Shown here piece by piece: positions 1-8,353 of a stretch of 64,000 bases of DNA; within the stretch, counting starts at the first letter, position 1, and every line of letters starts with the position of its first letter. The position numbers and the translations under genes were made by a program. The notes under the pieces were generated by a model. It did no database searches and was not told the origin of the DNA. It worked only from the letters and a program-made list of their open reading frames with translations. The DNA comes from Pseudosporangium ferrugineum. GTDB taxonomy: Bacteria > Actinomycetota > Actinomycetes > Mycobacteriales > Micromonosporaceae. The stretch lies in contig NZ_PVZG01000006.1 in NCBI RefSeq assembly GCF_003002065.1, positions 310,001-374,000 on the forward strand, written 5' to 3'.

Positions 1-962
1 CCGGCCGGGACGGAGCCGCGGAGGGCCACGGCGAGCAGCGCGGATTTGCCCATGCCCGGGGTGCCCTCGATGCGAAGGCTGCGCCCACGGCCCGCGGCGA
101 CCTCGGCGGTGGCCCGGCGCAGGAGCCGTACCTCGGTGTCCCTGCCGGTCAGTGCGGGGCGGTCGGCATACGGGATCTCGACGGTGCGCTCGCCGGGCCC
201 GATCCGGACGCGACCGCGCGCGGGCCGCGGGGTGTCGCCCGGCTCGGTGCCGGCGTCGGGCCGCGGCTTCGTGCCGGGATGGTCCTGAACGTCGAGGGCC
301 TCGGCGCGACGGCCGCCGGCGTGCAGCGCTGTCGTGAGCATGCCACGCAGGTTCTTCTGTAGCGGATACGTTTCAATCAGGGCGCGCAGAGCGTCGATCG
401 CGTCGTCGTGGTGACCCAGTTCGAGGAGCAGCGCAGCGTGTCGCTCGGCGGTGGCGAGCCGCAGCTCCGCCAGGCGCAGCCGCTGGGCCTCGGCGAAGGG
501 GCCGGGCACGCCGGCGAGGGCGGTGCCGTGCCACAGCCGCAGGGCGGACTCGAGCGTCGCGAGCTCGGACCGCCTGTCGCCGGCGGTGCGGTGCCGCTTG
601 CCCTCCTCACGCAGCGCCTCGAAGCGGAAGGCGTCGACGTCCTCCTCGCGGACGTGCAGGCGATAGGTGCCGCCACCGGAGGACAGGACCTGTCCCGCCG
701 CCCAGCGGTCCCGGGCCGGTTCCAGCATCTGGCGCAGGGCGGAGACGTACGTGTAGACGTTGCCGGTCGCGCTGGCCGGGGGGTCGTCGCCCCAGACCGC
801 CGCGATGAGCTGCTCGCGCGAGACGGAGCGCCCGGCGTTCAGGGCCAGGACGCTCAGGACGGCCGTCCGGCGCGCCGAGCCGAGAGGTAGCTCGGCACCG
901 TCCCGCCGCACCCGGACCGGACCGAGCAGGCGGAGGTCGATGCCCTCGTGCTCTGCCGACAT
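1..962 (-). CDS. SARP/AfsR-type transcriptional regulator, C-terminus beyond window
   Basis: The 320 visible codons begin MSAEHEGIDLRLLGPVRV and contain an OmpR-like winged-helix DNA-binding domain (about residues 10-95, with SREQLIAAVWGD and YVSALRQML) followed by a bacterial transcriptional activator (BTAD) helical domain (about 100-245). After a Pro/Arg-rich linker an NTPase domain begins with a Walker A motif, GTPGMGKSALL, near residue 305; the gene then leaves the window. Such AfsR/SARP proteins activate secondary-metabolite or developmental genes. The ATG at 962 was chosen because the winged-helix domain starts directly after it; GAGG lies about 10 nt upstream. The target is unknown. 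The neighbouring plus-strand genes are divergent. Confidence 0.88.
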   Translation of the reverse strand, partial: MSAEHEGIDLRLLGPVRVRRDGAELPLGSARRTAVLSVLALNAGRSVSREQLIAAVWGDDPPASATGNVYTYVSALRQMLEPARDRWAAGQVLSSGGGTYRLHVREEDVDAFRFEALREEGKRHRTAGDRRSELATLESALRLWHGTALAGVPGPFAEAQRLRLAELRLATAERHAALLLELGHHDDAIDALRALIETYPLQKNLRGMLTTALHAGGRRAEALDVQDHPGTKPRPDAGTEPGDTPRPARGRVRIGPGERTVEIPYADRPALTGRDTEVRLLRRATAEVAAGRGRSLRIEGTPGMGKSALLAVALRGSVPA

Positions 963-1352
963 GGTTTTCCCAACCTCGTCGTGGGGATTTCTCCCACTCA
1001 CCCTCGACGGTTGAACGTACAAGCTTCATCCGCCGCCGACCAACGTCCCCCGTTGGTACTCGATGATGCATCGTCTTTGTTACCGGTGACATTTGTAGCC
1101 GCACCCGGCAAGCCCCACCTCGGGTGCGGCCCCACCATCGTGCCGTCCCGGCCGGTCGTCCGGGTCCCTCTCGAGAGCCATTCTTAACCGCGTCCGTGCC
1201 CCGGTGCCAATCCGGCGCTGCCGCGGCGAAAGCCCCGAAATGGTTACCGGTTGGTACGCCGGGGCGACGGCAGGGGCAAAGAAGCGGGTCGGGCGGGGCA
1301 TTCCCCGTACGGATGCCTTCCGGGGGGACGTCGTCCCTGATGGACTCGGTCG
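963..1352. other. Intergenic region between SARP gene and divergent small gene
   Basis: This 390-bp gap separates the minus-strand SARP gene from the plus-strand gene at 1353. It must hold the SARP promoter. The only clear structure I see is the stem-loop at 1098-1130. No RNA gene or conserved coding frame was recognised. Confidence 0.5.
1098..1130. other. Perfect 10-bp inverted repeat
   Basis: The left arm GCCGCACCCG (1098-1107) and right arm CGGGTGCGGC (1121-1130) are perfect complements around a 13-nt loop. No T tract follows on either strand, so a simple terminator is not supported. It may be a leader hairpin of the SARP transcript or a protein-binding site. Confidence 0.45.
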
Positions 1353-1700
1353 GTGCCGCCCGATGGAGACGCCCTGCCGAATCCCTTTGCCGGTGAGCTG
1401 TTTCTGACGCTCGCCGCCGAGGGTCGGCTCGTGCTGGATCCCGTCAGCGCGGACGAGACCATCGCCGGCCTGGAGCGCACCCTCTCGCTGATCCGCGCGC
1501 GGCTGCGGGTCATACGGATCTGGGAGCAGTCGCCTACCCAGCGTGTCGACGAGCTGCCGGAGGAATTGGCGCAGGACGTCATCGACGCGGTGTTCGCCGA
1601 CCAGTTGGCGCCGGGCAAACTCGAGCAGGCCGCCGCCGAGCTGCCGAAGTACATCGAGGCCCTGCGGCGGGCATGCCGCTACGCGCAACCCGGCGAGTAG
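1353..1700 (+). CDS. Small conserved-looking hypothetical protein, 115 aa
   Basis: The frame opens with GTG (MPPDGDALPNPFAGELFL) and encodes a mostly helical acidic protein without signal peptide or membrane segment. Third-position GC is strongly biased, and the hydrophobic/charged pattern (for example LERTLSLIRARLRVIRIWEQ) looks like a real protein rather than an antisense artefact. I do not recognise a family. It stands alone between the SARP gene and the LuxR-type gene. The start is uncertain because no clear ribosome-binding site precedes the GTG. Confidence 0.55.
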   Translation: MPPDGDALPNPFAGELFLTLAAEGRLVLDPVSADETIAGLERTLSLIRARLRVIRIWEQSPTQRVDELPEELAQDVIDAVFADQLAPGKLEQAAAELPKYIEALRRACRYAQPGE

Positions 1701-1859
1701 TCGCCATCCTGACCGGCAGCCGACTTAAGAGATCGGCAATGAGCTGCGTCGATGCCAAAACCTTCACGCCCTTCATGGCGCTGTGAAGGTGGCTTGGAGA
1801 TTTTCTGAAGGACGCTTCCGGAGACTGATCCCGCCCTAACGATCAACCGGAGGTAGCAA

Positions 1860-2483
1860 GTGGAACAGGTGCGGGTAGCCCTGCAGGCGTCGGATCCGCT
1901 GAGCCAGGCGGGCCTCGCCAGCTATCTTCAGTCGCGGCCGGAGCTCACGCTGCTGCGCAGCGCGGACCGCGCCGAGGCGAAGGTTCTGGTCGTCTCCTGC
2001 GACCGGCTGACCACCGAAGTGGTGGCGACGCTGCGCCGCTCGGCCGCCGAGGTCGGCGCTCCGGTGGTGCTTATCACCAACGAGATCAACGAGAGCGAGC
2101 TGCTGACCGCCGTGGAGTGCCGGGTGGTCGCCATCCTGCCCCGCGTGGCGGTGACCGCGGACCGGCTCGTGCACAGCGTGCTTGCCGCTGCCGCCGGTGG
2201 CGGGGTCATGCCGCCGAACCTGGTCGGCGAGCTGCTCAAGCACATCGAGCGCCTCCAGCGCGACGTGCTCGCCCCGAACGGGCTCAACGCGTCCCGCCTC
2301 ACCCCGCGCGAGGTCGACGTGCTGCGGCTGATGGCCGACGGGCTCGACACCAACGAGATCGCCGGCGAGCTCTGCTACTCGGAGCGAACGGTGAAGAACG
2401 TGATCTATGGCGTGACGCACCGGCTGAAGCTGCGCAACCGGTCGCACGCGGTCGCGTACGCACTTCGCACCGGAATGATCTAA
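1860..2483 (+). CDS. LuxR/NarL-type regulator with atypical receiver domain
   Basis: 207 aa starting at GTG 1860, with GGAGGT about 7 nt upstream. The C-terminal 65 residues form a LuxR helix-turn-helix: LTPREVDVLRLMADGLDTNE, then ERTVKNVIYGVTHRLKLRN. The N-terminal 120 residues have the length and hydrophobic strand pattern of a receiver, but where the phospho-acceptor Asp is expected the sequence is VLVVSCDRL, with the Asp displaced. Phosphorylation by a kinase is therefore doubtful. No kinase is adjacent. Targets are unknown. Confidence 0.8.
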   Translation: MEQVRVALQASDPLSQAGLASYLQSRPELTLLRSADRAEAKVLVVSCDRLTTEVVATLRRSAAEVGAPVVLITNEINESELLTAVECRVVAILPRVAVTADRLVHSVLAAAAGGGVMPPNLVGELLKHIERLQRDVLAPNGLNASRLTPREVDVLRLMADGLDTNEIAGELCYSERTVKNVIYGVTHRLKLRNRSHAVAYALRTGMI

Positions 2484-2494
2484 AGGGCGGACTG

Positions 2495-2534
2495 AACGCT
2501 AGAGGGTCTCACCCTGGACAAGGGTTGTAGCGTT
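2495..2534. promoter_or_regulatory. Nested inverted repeats upstream of TetR gene, candidate operator
   Basis: AACGCTA (2495-2501) and TAGCGTT (2528-2534) are perfect inverted arms enclosing a second small repeat, AGGGT-CTC-ACCCT. The element lies a few bases before the TetR-family start at 2540, where autoregulatory operators of this family normally sit. Assignment rests on position and symmetry only. Confidence 0.4.
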
Positions 2535-2539
2535 GCGTC

Positions 2540-3160
2540 ATGGCTTCGAGGGGGATCCGGGACCGCTTCCGGGCGCAGATGCGGCAAGAGGTCAAGCAGA
2601 TGGCGTTGCGGCAGCTGGCCGAGGGCGGGCCGGCCGCGCTGTCGCTCAACGCCATCGCCAAGGAGCTGGGCGTTTCCGGTCCGGCCCTCTACCGCTACTT
2701 CGCCGGCCGGGACGCGCTGCTCACCGAGCTGATCCTGGACGCGTACGCGGACCTCGCCGCCGCTCTCGAGGCCGCCCCGCCCCGGCTGTTCGAGCTGGCT
2801 GCGGCGTACCGGGCCTGGGCCGTCGGCGAGCCGCACCGTTACCGGCTGCTCTTCGCCGCGCCGCTGCCCGGCTACGACGCCCACGACGATCGTCTGGTCG
2901 CGGCGGCGCATCGGGCGATGACGCGGGTGATCGAGGTCGCCGGGCCGGGCCCGGAGCCGGAGCCCGCCCTCGCGCGGCAGCTCGCCGCCTGGTCCGCCGC
3001 CACCGGCCCGGCGGTCGCACTGCGCGCGGTCACCGCGTGGAGCCGGCTGCACGGCCTGGTCAGCCTGGAGATCGAGGGCAATTTCCGGTCCATGGGGCTC
3101 GACCCGGGCCTGCTCTTCGACGCCGAGATGCGGGAGTTGGACCGAATGATCAGTAACTGA
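2540..3160 (+). CDS. TetR/AcrR family transcriptional regulator
   Basis: 206 aa. The N-terminal 60 residues carry the TetR helix-turn-helix: alanine-rich helix 1, then SLNAIAKELGVSGPALYRYF, the classic recognition-helix signature, followed by AGRDALLTELI. The C-terminal domain has the WAVGEPHRYRLLF and GYDAHDD motifs typical of the WHG-type ligand-binding domain of this family. Such proteins are usually repressors of an adjacent gene or themselves. The next gene, a D-Ala ligase, starts 75 bp downstream in the same direction and could be a target. Confidence 0.88.
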   Translation: MASRGIRDRFRAQMRQEVKQMALRQLAEGGPAALSLNAIAKELGVSGPALYRYFAGRDALLTELILDAYADLAAALEAAPPRLFELAAAYRAWAVGEPHRYRLLFAAPLPGYDAHDDRLVAAAHRAMTRVIEVAGPGPEPEPALARQLAAWSAATGPAVALRAVTAWSRLHGLVSLEIEGNFRSMGLDPGLLFDAEMRELDRMISN

Positions 3161-3235
3161 CCTTCCGGGTGAGCACCGCCTTGCCGCACGATCCTCGCCC
3201 AGAGTCGGCGAGTTTCGAGCGTGGAGTGATGCGAC

Positions 3236-4315
3236 GTGCCCCCAACGGTCCGAGTAGCGGTCCTCTTCGGAGGCCGGAGCACCGAACACGACGTCTCGTG
3301 CCGGTCGGCGGCGAGCGTGGTGCAGTGCCTCGACCGCAGCCGTTACGAGGTCGTACCGGTCCGGATCACCGTCGAGGGTGAGTGGATCGTCGGCACCGAC
3401 CTGGCCACCGCCACGGTCGACGAGGCCGCGCTGCGGGCGATGACCCCCGAACCGGACGGGTGGCGCCCCACCATCGTGGAGAGCCTGTTCCGTGCCCTCG
3501 AGGCACTGCGGGACGTTGATGTGGTCATGCCCATCCTGCACGGCCCCTACGGCGAGGACGGCACGGTGCAGAGCGTGCTCGAGCTCGCCGGTCTTCCGTA
3601 CGTCGGCAGCGGCGTCCTCGCCAGCGCCACGTCGATGGACAAGGAGTTCACCAAGAAGATCCTCGCCGCCGACGGCATCGCGGTCGCCGACGGTGTGGTG
3701 CTGCGCGGCGCCGACGACGAGGTGACCCGTGCGGAGCGGGAGCGGCTGGGCCTGCCCACCTTCGTGAAGCCGGCCCGCGGCGGCTCGAGCATCGGCGTCT
3801 CCCGCGTCGACGACTGGGCCCAGCTGGCGGCGGCCGTCGACGCGGCCCGCCTGTGCGACGCGAAGGTGCTGGTGGAGGCGGGGGTGCCGGGCCGCGAGAT
3901 CGACGTCGGCGTGCTCGAGCTGCCGGACGGCCGGCTGGTCGCGAGCCCGCCGCTGGAGATCCGGGTCGTCGGCGGCCACGGCTTCTTCGACTACGACGCG
4001 AAGTATCGCGAAGGCCTGACCGAGTTCGTGATCCCGGCCGACCTGGACCCGGACACGACCGAGTGGCTGGGGGCCGAGGCGATCCGCGTGTTCCGCACGC
4101 TCGGCTGCGCCGGCCTGCTGCGGGTGGACTTCTTCGTCGACCCCGAGCGGGGGCTGACCGTGAACGAGGTGAACACGATGCCCGGACTCACCGCCATGTC
4201 GCAGTTCCCGCGGATGTGGAAGGCGGCCGGCACGCCGTACCCGGAGCTTCTCGATCTGTTGATCGCGACAGCCCTCGCCGGTGACCGCCGGCCGGCCCCG
4301 GCGCTTCCGTCGTGA
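3236..4315 (+). CDS. ddl: D-alanine--D-alanine ligase family protein
   Basis: 359 aa, ATP-grasp ligase joining two D-amino acids for the peptidoglycan stem terminus. Visible motifs: FGGRSTEHDVS (subsite Glu17), HGPYGEDG, ARGGSSIGVS, the omega-loop FFDYDAKY and the metal-binding NEVNTMPGLT. The KY pair in the omega loop favours D-Ala-D-Ala (or possibly D-Ala-D-Ser) over D-Ala-D-Lac synthesis; this follows family knowledge and is not proof. GTG 3236 starts the first core strand. It overlaps the acyltransferase gene by 4 bp, so the two are co-transcribed. Given its neighbours it may be a dedicated second ligase rather than the housekeeping one. Confidence 0.92.
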   Translation: MPPTVRVAVLFGGRSTEHDVSCRSAASVVQCLDRSRYEVVPVRITVEGEWIVGTDLATATVDEAALRAMTPEPDGWRPTIVESLFRALEALRDVDVVMPILHGPYGEDGTVQSVLELAGLPYVGSGVLASATSMDKEFTKKILAADGIAVADGVVLRGADDEVTRAERERLGLPTFVKPARGGSSIGVSRVDDWAQLAAAVDAARLCDAKVLVEAGVPGREIDVGVLELPDGRLVASPPLEIRVVGGHGFFDYDAKYREGLTEFVIPADLDPDTTEWLGAEAIRVFRTLGCAGLLRVDFFVDPERGLTVNEVNTMPGLTAMSQFPRMWKAAGTPYPELLDLLIATALAGDRRPAPALPS

Positions 4316-5598
4316 GCGACGGGGGATGGTGGGCCCAGGTTTCCTACACCGACGCGGACGACGCTCCGACGCAGCTGCTGCCCGCGGTGACGCCGCAGCC
4401 CGCGCCGAAGCCGGTCCGCGATCCTGAGCCGGAGGCCGGGGCCGAGGCGGACACCGTACGGACGCCGGCGAAGCCGCGGGCGGGCTGGGCGGACGTCGCC
4501 AAGGGTGTCTGCATCGTGCTGGTCGTGCTGTGGCACGTCATCATGAAGCACTACCTGCAGATCTCCTGGCACCTGCCGGCACCCATCCCCGGCCTGTGGG
4601 GCGCGTTCGGCGACCAGCTCCTGCCGCTGCGGATGCCGGTCTTCTTCACCATCTCCGGGATGTTCGCGGCGTCGGCGGTGCGGCGCACGTGGAAGGTCAC
4701 CGCGCGCAGCCGGATCGCCAAGTTCTATTACCTGTACGCGGTGTGGTTCATCGTCCACACCACGGTGCTCGCGATGGTGCCGAACTTCGACACGCTCGCC
4801 GCGCGCAAAGCCCTGGACCTCCTCGAACAGGTCACCATCACCCCCACCAACCTGTGGTACCTGATCGCGCTGGCGGTCTACTTCGTCGTCGCCAAGCTCA
4901 CCCGGGAACTGCCGACGGCCGTGGTGCTCGGCCCGGCGCTGCTGCTTTCCGCGGTCGCCTCGGCCGGCCTGCTCGCCGCCCCCGGCAACCGCGGGCAGCT
5001 CTACCAGAACCTGTTCTTCTTCCTGGCCGGGCTGCGGTTCAAGCCGTGGATCGAGCGCCTGGCGCGGACGGCGAACCTGCGCATGCTGGTGGCCGGCGGC
5101 GCCGCCTACCTCGTCATCATGCTGGCGATGCGGCTGCTGAACGCCAAGGAGTGGTTCGGCGTGTGGCCCGCGGTCAGCGCGTTCGCGGTGGTCGTCGGCG
5201 TCGCGGGCGCGGTGCAGCTGGAACGCCTGAAGCGGGTCGCGAAGCTGCTGGAGATGCTGGGCCGCAACACGCTGCCGATCTACGTCATGCACATGCCGCT
5301 GCTGGCCCTGCTGCACGCCGCGCTGCTCAAGCCGTTCTCCGACGCCGGCACGCCGGTGCAGCTGCTGCTGGCCGTCTTCCTGCCGATCGTGCTCACGGCG
5401 CTGCTGGTCATGGCGTGCCTGAGCCTGCGCGCCTGGATCGAGGCGGCCGGCGGCACCTGGCTCTTCGACCTGCCGTCGCGCTCCCGCCCGGCCGCCGCCG
5501 AGGCGCCCGCCGAGGTGCCGGCGCAACCCACGGCCGCGCCGGTCGCGGAACCCGAATGGGACGACCAGGCGACGATGGTGCTGCCGCGGGTCAGGTGA
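4312..5598 (+). CDS. Acyltransferase-3 family integral membrane protein
   Basis: 428 aa with a hydrophilic N-terminal tail of about 55 residues, then about ten membrane segments. The family signature is present: WADVAKGVCIVLVVLWHV with the catalytic-type His75, followed by RMPVFFTISG and, near the end, LGRNTLPIYVMHMP. Acyltransferase-3 proteins transfer acyl groups to cell-wall or secreted glycans. In VanT serine racemases a domain of this type is fused to an alanine-racemase domain; here the two are separate genes of one cluster. Start GTG overlaps the ligase stop. The C-terminal tail is disordered and acidic. Confidence 0.88.
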   Translation: MSDGGWWAQVSYTDADDAPTQLLPAVTPQPAPKPVRDPEPEAGAEADTVRTPAKPRAGWADVAKGVCIVLVVLWHVIMKHYLQISWHLPAPIPGLWGAFGDQLLPLRMPVFFTISGMFAASAVRRTWKVTARSRIAKFYYLYAVWFIVHTTVLAMVPNFDTLAARKALDLLEQVTITPTNLWYLIALAVYFVVAKLTRELPTAVVLGPALLLSAVASAGLLAAPGNRGQLYQNLFFFLAGLRFKPWIERLARTANLRMLVAGGAAYLVIMLAMRLLNAKEWFGVWPAVSAFAVVVGVAGAVQLERLKRVAKLLEMLGRNTLPIYVMHMPLLALLHAALLKPFSDAGTPVQLLLAVFLPIVLTALLVMACLSLRAWIEAAGGTWLFDLPSRSRPAAAEAPAEVPAQPTAAPVAEPEWDDQATMVLPRVR

Positions 5599-6988
5599 GC
5601 TCGATGCCGGTGGTCTCGCGCCGGAACAGCAGGCTGCACAGCACCTCGAGGCCGCGGTTGAGGTGCCGCCGGTACGTGCTGAACGGCAACCCGAGGCGCT
5701 CGGCCGCGGCCTCCTGGGTGGGCGCGCCGCCGAGATAGGTGGCGACCAGCGCCCGATGCGACTTGCCCTGCCGCGGGTCCTCGCCCAGCGCGTCGATAGT
5801 GGACTGCAGGACGGCCCGCAGCGCGGCCACCGGCTCGGCGGACGCGTCCGAGGCGGCCACCATCCGGCTGTGCACCAGCGGGTTCTCGGCCAGCAGGTCG
5901 GGGCGCCGCCAGGAGCGCAGGGCGTCGCGGACCGCCGCGTCGAACTCGGGGCGGGGCAGGGACTCGACCCGTACGGCGGACACCAGCGTGGTGCCCTGCT
6001 CGAGGCGGGACAGCACCGCCTCGTGGCGCAGCGGGTCGCGCCACTGCAACTCGGTACGCACGGCGTTGCGCACGTACGGCCGTACCCACACGCCCTCGGA
6101 GCCGCAGTCGGCGTACGGCAACTCGCACAGCCAGCGGAACAGCTCCACGGCGTCACCGTCGGCGACCGTGGCGCGGACCAGCTTCTCGGTGGTCGTCTCC
6201 GCGTACGCGCAGATCTCCAGGGCGTGCCGGTGCGCCGCCGACGGCACGTCGCCGACCACCTGGCGGACCACGGCCTGGGCCACCGAGAGGCGTACCTCGT
6301 CGTCGTCCTTGTCCCCGCCGATCGCCTCCACCGCCAGGCGCAGCGCGAGCGGGTTGCCGCCCGCCAGTCGCTTGAGGAACGGCTGCCGGCGGCGGGGTAC
6401 GGCGTACCGGTCGAGCAGCATCTCCGCCTCGGCCGGCGACAGGTCGGCGACCCGGTGCACCCGCAGGACGTCGTTCCAGCCCGGGTCGGCGGTCCACTGG
6501 ACACCGGGCGGCGTCCGCGAGGCCAGCACGACCACCGTGCCGACCGGCAAACCGGGCAGGAACTCGTCGCGCAGCCACGACTCCGCCGGCTCCCAGCGCT
6601 CGAACTCGTCGACCAGCAGCACCGGTCCGGCCATCCCCGCCGGGGTCGGCGGCACCGCGGTGAGCAGCGCCGGGCTCAGGCCGCCGGGCTCGAACCGGTC
6701 CACCCGCACGACCTGCCGGTTGGCCCGTTCCGCCTCGACCGCGTAGCGCCGCAGCAGAGTGGTCTTGCCCGTGCCGCCGGCGCCGTGCAGGTAGAGCACG
6801 GTGAAGAGCGACCCGCCGGCCAGCGCGGACCGGAATGCCGTCATCTCCGCCGCACGGCCCACGAAGGCGCGGTTGCGCGCCGATCGGAGGTAGTGCTCCA
6901 GGCGGGTGACGGCGTGCTCCTGATGCGCCATGTCCGCCAGTGGTCCCTCCGGGCGCGCGAGTGTGAAAAGATCATGACCGCTCTGCAT
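5591..6988 (-). CDS. ATPase-type regulatory protein with C-terminal HTH
   Basis: 465 aa. A Walker A motif, LHGAGGTGKTTLLRRY, lies near residue 70 and Walker B, PVLLVDEFERWE, near 130. The fold resembles STAND/AAA signalling ATPases such as MalT. The last 60 residues contain a sigma-region-4-like helix-turn-helix (QEAAAERLGLPFSTYRRHLN), so it probably binds DNA. It is transcribed away from alr, converges with the acyltransferase gene (8-bp overlap of 3' ends) and shares a 162-bp divergent region with alr. Regulation of this cell-wall cluster is a reasonable inference. An alternative start is ATG at 6931. Confidence 0.75.
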   Translation of the reverse strand: MQSGHDLFTLARPEGPLADMAHQEHAVTRLEHYLRSARNRAFVGRAAEMTAFRSALAGGSLFTVLYLHGAGGTGKTTLLRRYAVEAERANRQVVRVDRFEPGGLSPALLTAVPPTPAGMAGPVLLVDEFERWEPAESWLRDEFLPGLPVGTVVVLASRTPPGVQWTADPGWNDVLRVHRVADLSPAEAEMLLDRYAVPRRRQPFLKRLAGGNPLALRLAVEAIGGDKDDDEVRLSVAQAVVRQVVGDVPSAAHRHALEICAYAETTTEKLVRATVADGDAVELFRWLCELPYADCGSEGVWVRPYVRNAVRTELQWRDPLRHEAVLSRLEQGTTLVSAVRVESLPRPEFDAAVRDALRSWRRPDLLAENPLVHSRMVAASDASAEPVAALRAVLQSTIDALGEDPRQGKSHRALVATYLGGAPTQEAAAERLGLPFSTYRRHLNRGLEVLCSLLFRRETTGIELT

Positions 6989-7075
6989 GGTGGTGCGATT
7001 CTTCCCGTCGACGTGTTTGCTCCTGGTAAATCGTGCACGTGCCGGGCCTACGCAGGTTCTTTTTGCCCCGGCCTC

Positions 7076-7090
7076 GGGCCATCATGGCCC
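7076..7090. promoter_or_regulatory. 15-bp palindrome in the regulator/alr divergent region
   Basis: GGGCCAT-C-ATGGCCC is a perfect palindrome between the ATPase-regulator gene (minus) and alr (plus). Its position makes it a candidate operator controlling one or both. No footprint evidence is possible from sequence. Confidence 0.4.
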
Positions 7091-7150
7091 TTTCCGACAA
7101 GCGTGTGGCGATGCCGGAACTGTCCGTAACGGCGGCGGATTGATCAGTGA

Positions 7151-8353
7151 ATGGTCTTCAGAATGAGCAGGGCCGTCCCCCACCATGCGCCGAGTGTCGA
7201 ATTCAACGCCTCGATCGGGGGCCGGGCGGTGACGGCGATGGCGGAGGCCGTTGTCGATCTTGATGCCATCGCCCACAACACCCGCGTGCTCGCCGCGCCC
7301 GCCGGACCCGCCGGGATGATGGCGGTGGTCAAGGCCGGCGGCTTCGGCCACGGTGCCGCGGAGGTGGCGCGTACGGCGCTGCGCCACGGCGCCACCTGGC
7401 TCGGCGTGACGTCCGTCGACGAGGCCCTCGCCCTGCGTGCGGAGGGCCTGAGCGCGCCGCTGCTGCTCTGGCTCTACCCGCCGACGGAGACGTTCGAGGC
7501 GGTGCTCTCCGCGGGGATCGACGTGTCGGTCGGCGCGGTCGCCGCCCTCGAGGTGCTCGCCGACGCCGCCGATCGCACCGGCACGATCGCGAACGTGCAC
7601 CTGAAGGTCGACACCGGAATGTCGCGCGGCGGCGCGCCCCTGGAGGAGTGGGCGCAGCTGTTCGCGTGGGCGCGCAAGTTCGAGAGCGCGGGGCTGCTGC
7701 GCGTACGCGGCCTCTGGTCGCACCTCGCCAACGCGGAGAACCCGGAGTCGCCGGCCCTGCTCGCCCAGATCCGCGAGTTCGAGGCGGCCCGGCAGACCGC
7801 CACCGCCGCCGGTCTCGCCCCGCCGATCCTGCACCTGGCCAACTCCGCCGCCGGCCTCCAGGTGCCCCAGGCGCGGTACGACCTGCTGCGCGCCGGCATC
7901 GGCCTCTACGGCATCGAGCCGGTGCCGGGGAAGTCCTACGGCCTGCGGCCGGCGATGACCGTACGCGCCCAGATCCTGCTCACCAAGCGGGTGCCGGCGG
8001 GCACCGGCGTCTCGTACGGGCCGGACTTCTTCACCGACCGCGAGACCACGCTGGCGCTGGTGCCGCTGGGCTTCGCCGACGGCGTGCCGCGGCAGACCGG
8101 CGGCCGGGCGTCGCTGTCCGTACACGGCGTCCGTTGCCCCGTCGCCGGCCGGGTGAGCATGGACCAGGTCGTCCTCGACGTCGGGGACCTGCCGGTACGC
8201 GCCGGCGACTGGGCTGTCATGCTCGGTCCCGGCGACCTCGGCGAGCCCACCGCCGCCGAGTGGGCCGAGTGGGCGGGCACGAACCCGCACGAGATCCTCA
8301 CCGGAATCGGAGCCCGCGTGCGACGCCGATACGAGAGCCGCGACACCCCGTGA
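7151..8353 (+). CDS. alr: Alanine racemase
   Basis: 400 aa, fold-type III PLP racemase making D-alanine from L-alanine. The PLP lysine is in MMAVVKAGGFGHG; the usual Tyr of that YGHG motif is Phe here. The second catalytic base Tyr is in GTGVSYG, and GRVSMDQVVLDVG and PLGFADGVPR are conserved. The extension before MAEAVVDLDAIAHN (ATG 7238) is unusual, so 7238 is a possible true start. The stop overlaps the next gene by 4 bp. With the ligase 3 kb away this supplies D-amino acid for wall synthesis. The substrate could be Ser rather than Ala if the VanT analogy holds. Confidence 0.9.
   Translation: MVFRMSRAVPHHAPSVEFNASIGGRAVTAMAEAVVDLDAIAHNTRVLAAPAGPAGMMAVVKAGGFGHGAAEVARTALRHGATWLGVTSVDEALALRAEGLSAPLLLWLYPPTETFEAVLSAGIDVSVGAVAALEVLADAADRTGTIANVHLKVDTGMSRGGAPLEEWAQLFAWARKFESAGLLRVRGLWSHLANAENPESPALLAQIREFEAARQTATAAGLAPPILHLANSAAGLQVPQARYDLLRAGIGLYGIEPVPGKSYGLRPAMTVRAQILLTKRVPAGTGVSYGPDFFTDRETTLALVPLGFADGVPRQTGGRASLSVHGVRCPVAGRVSMDQVVLDVGDLPVRAGDWAVMLGPGDLGEPTAAEWAEWAGTNPHEILTGIGARVRRRYESRDTP

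Noticed and set aside
3991..6504. Very long minus-strand open frame (837 codons)
   Set aside because: It runs antisense to the ligase and acyltransferase genes and is Arg/Pro/Gly-rich without domains; a GC-bias artefact.
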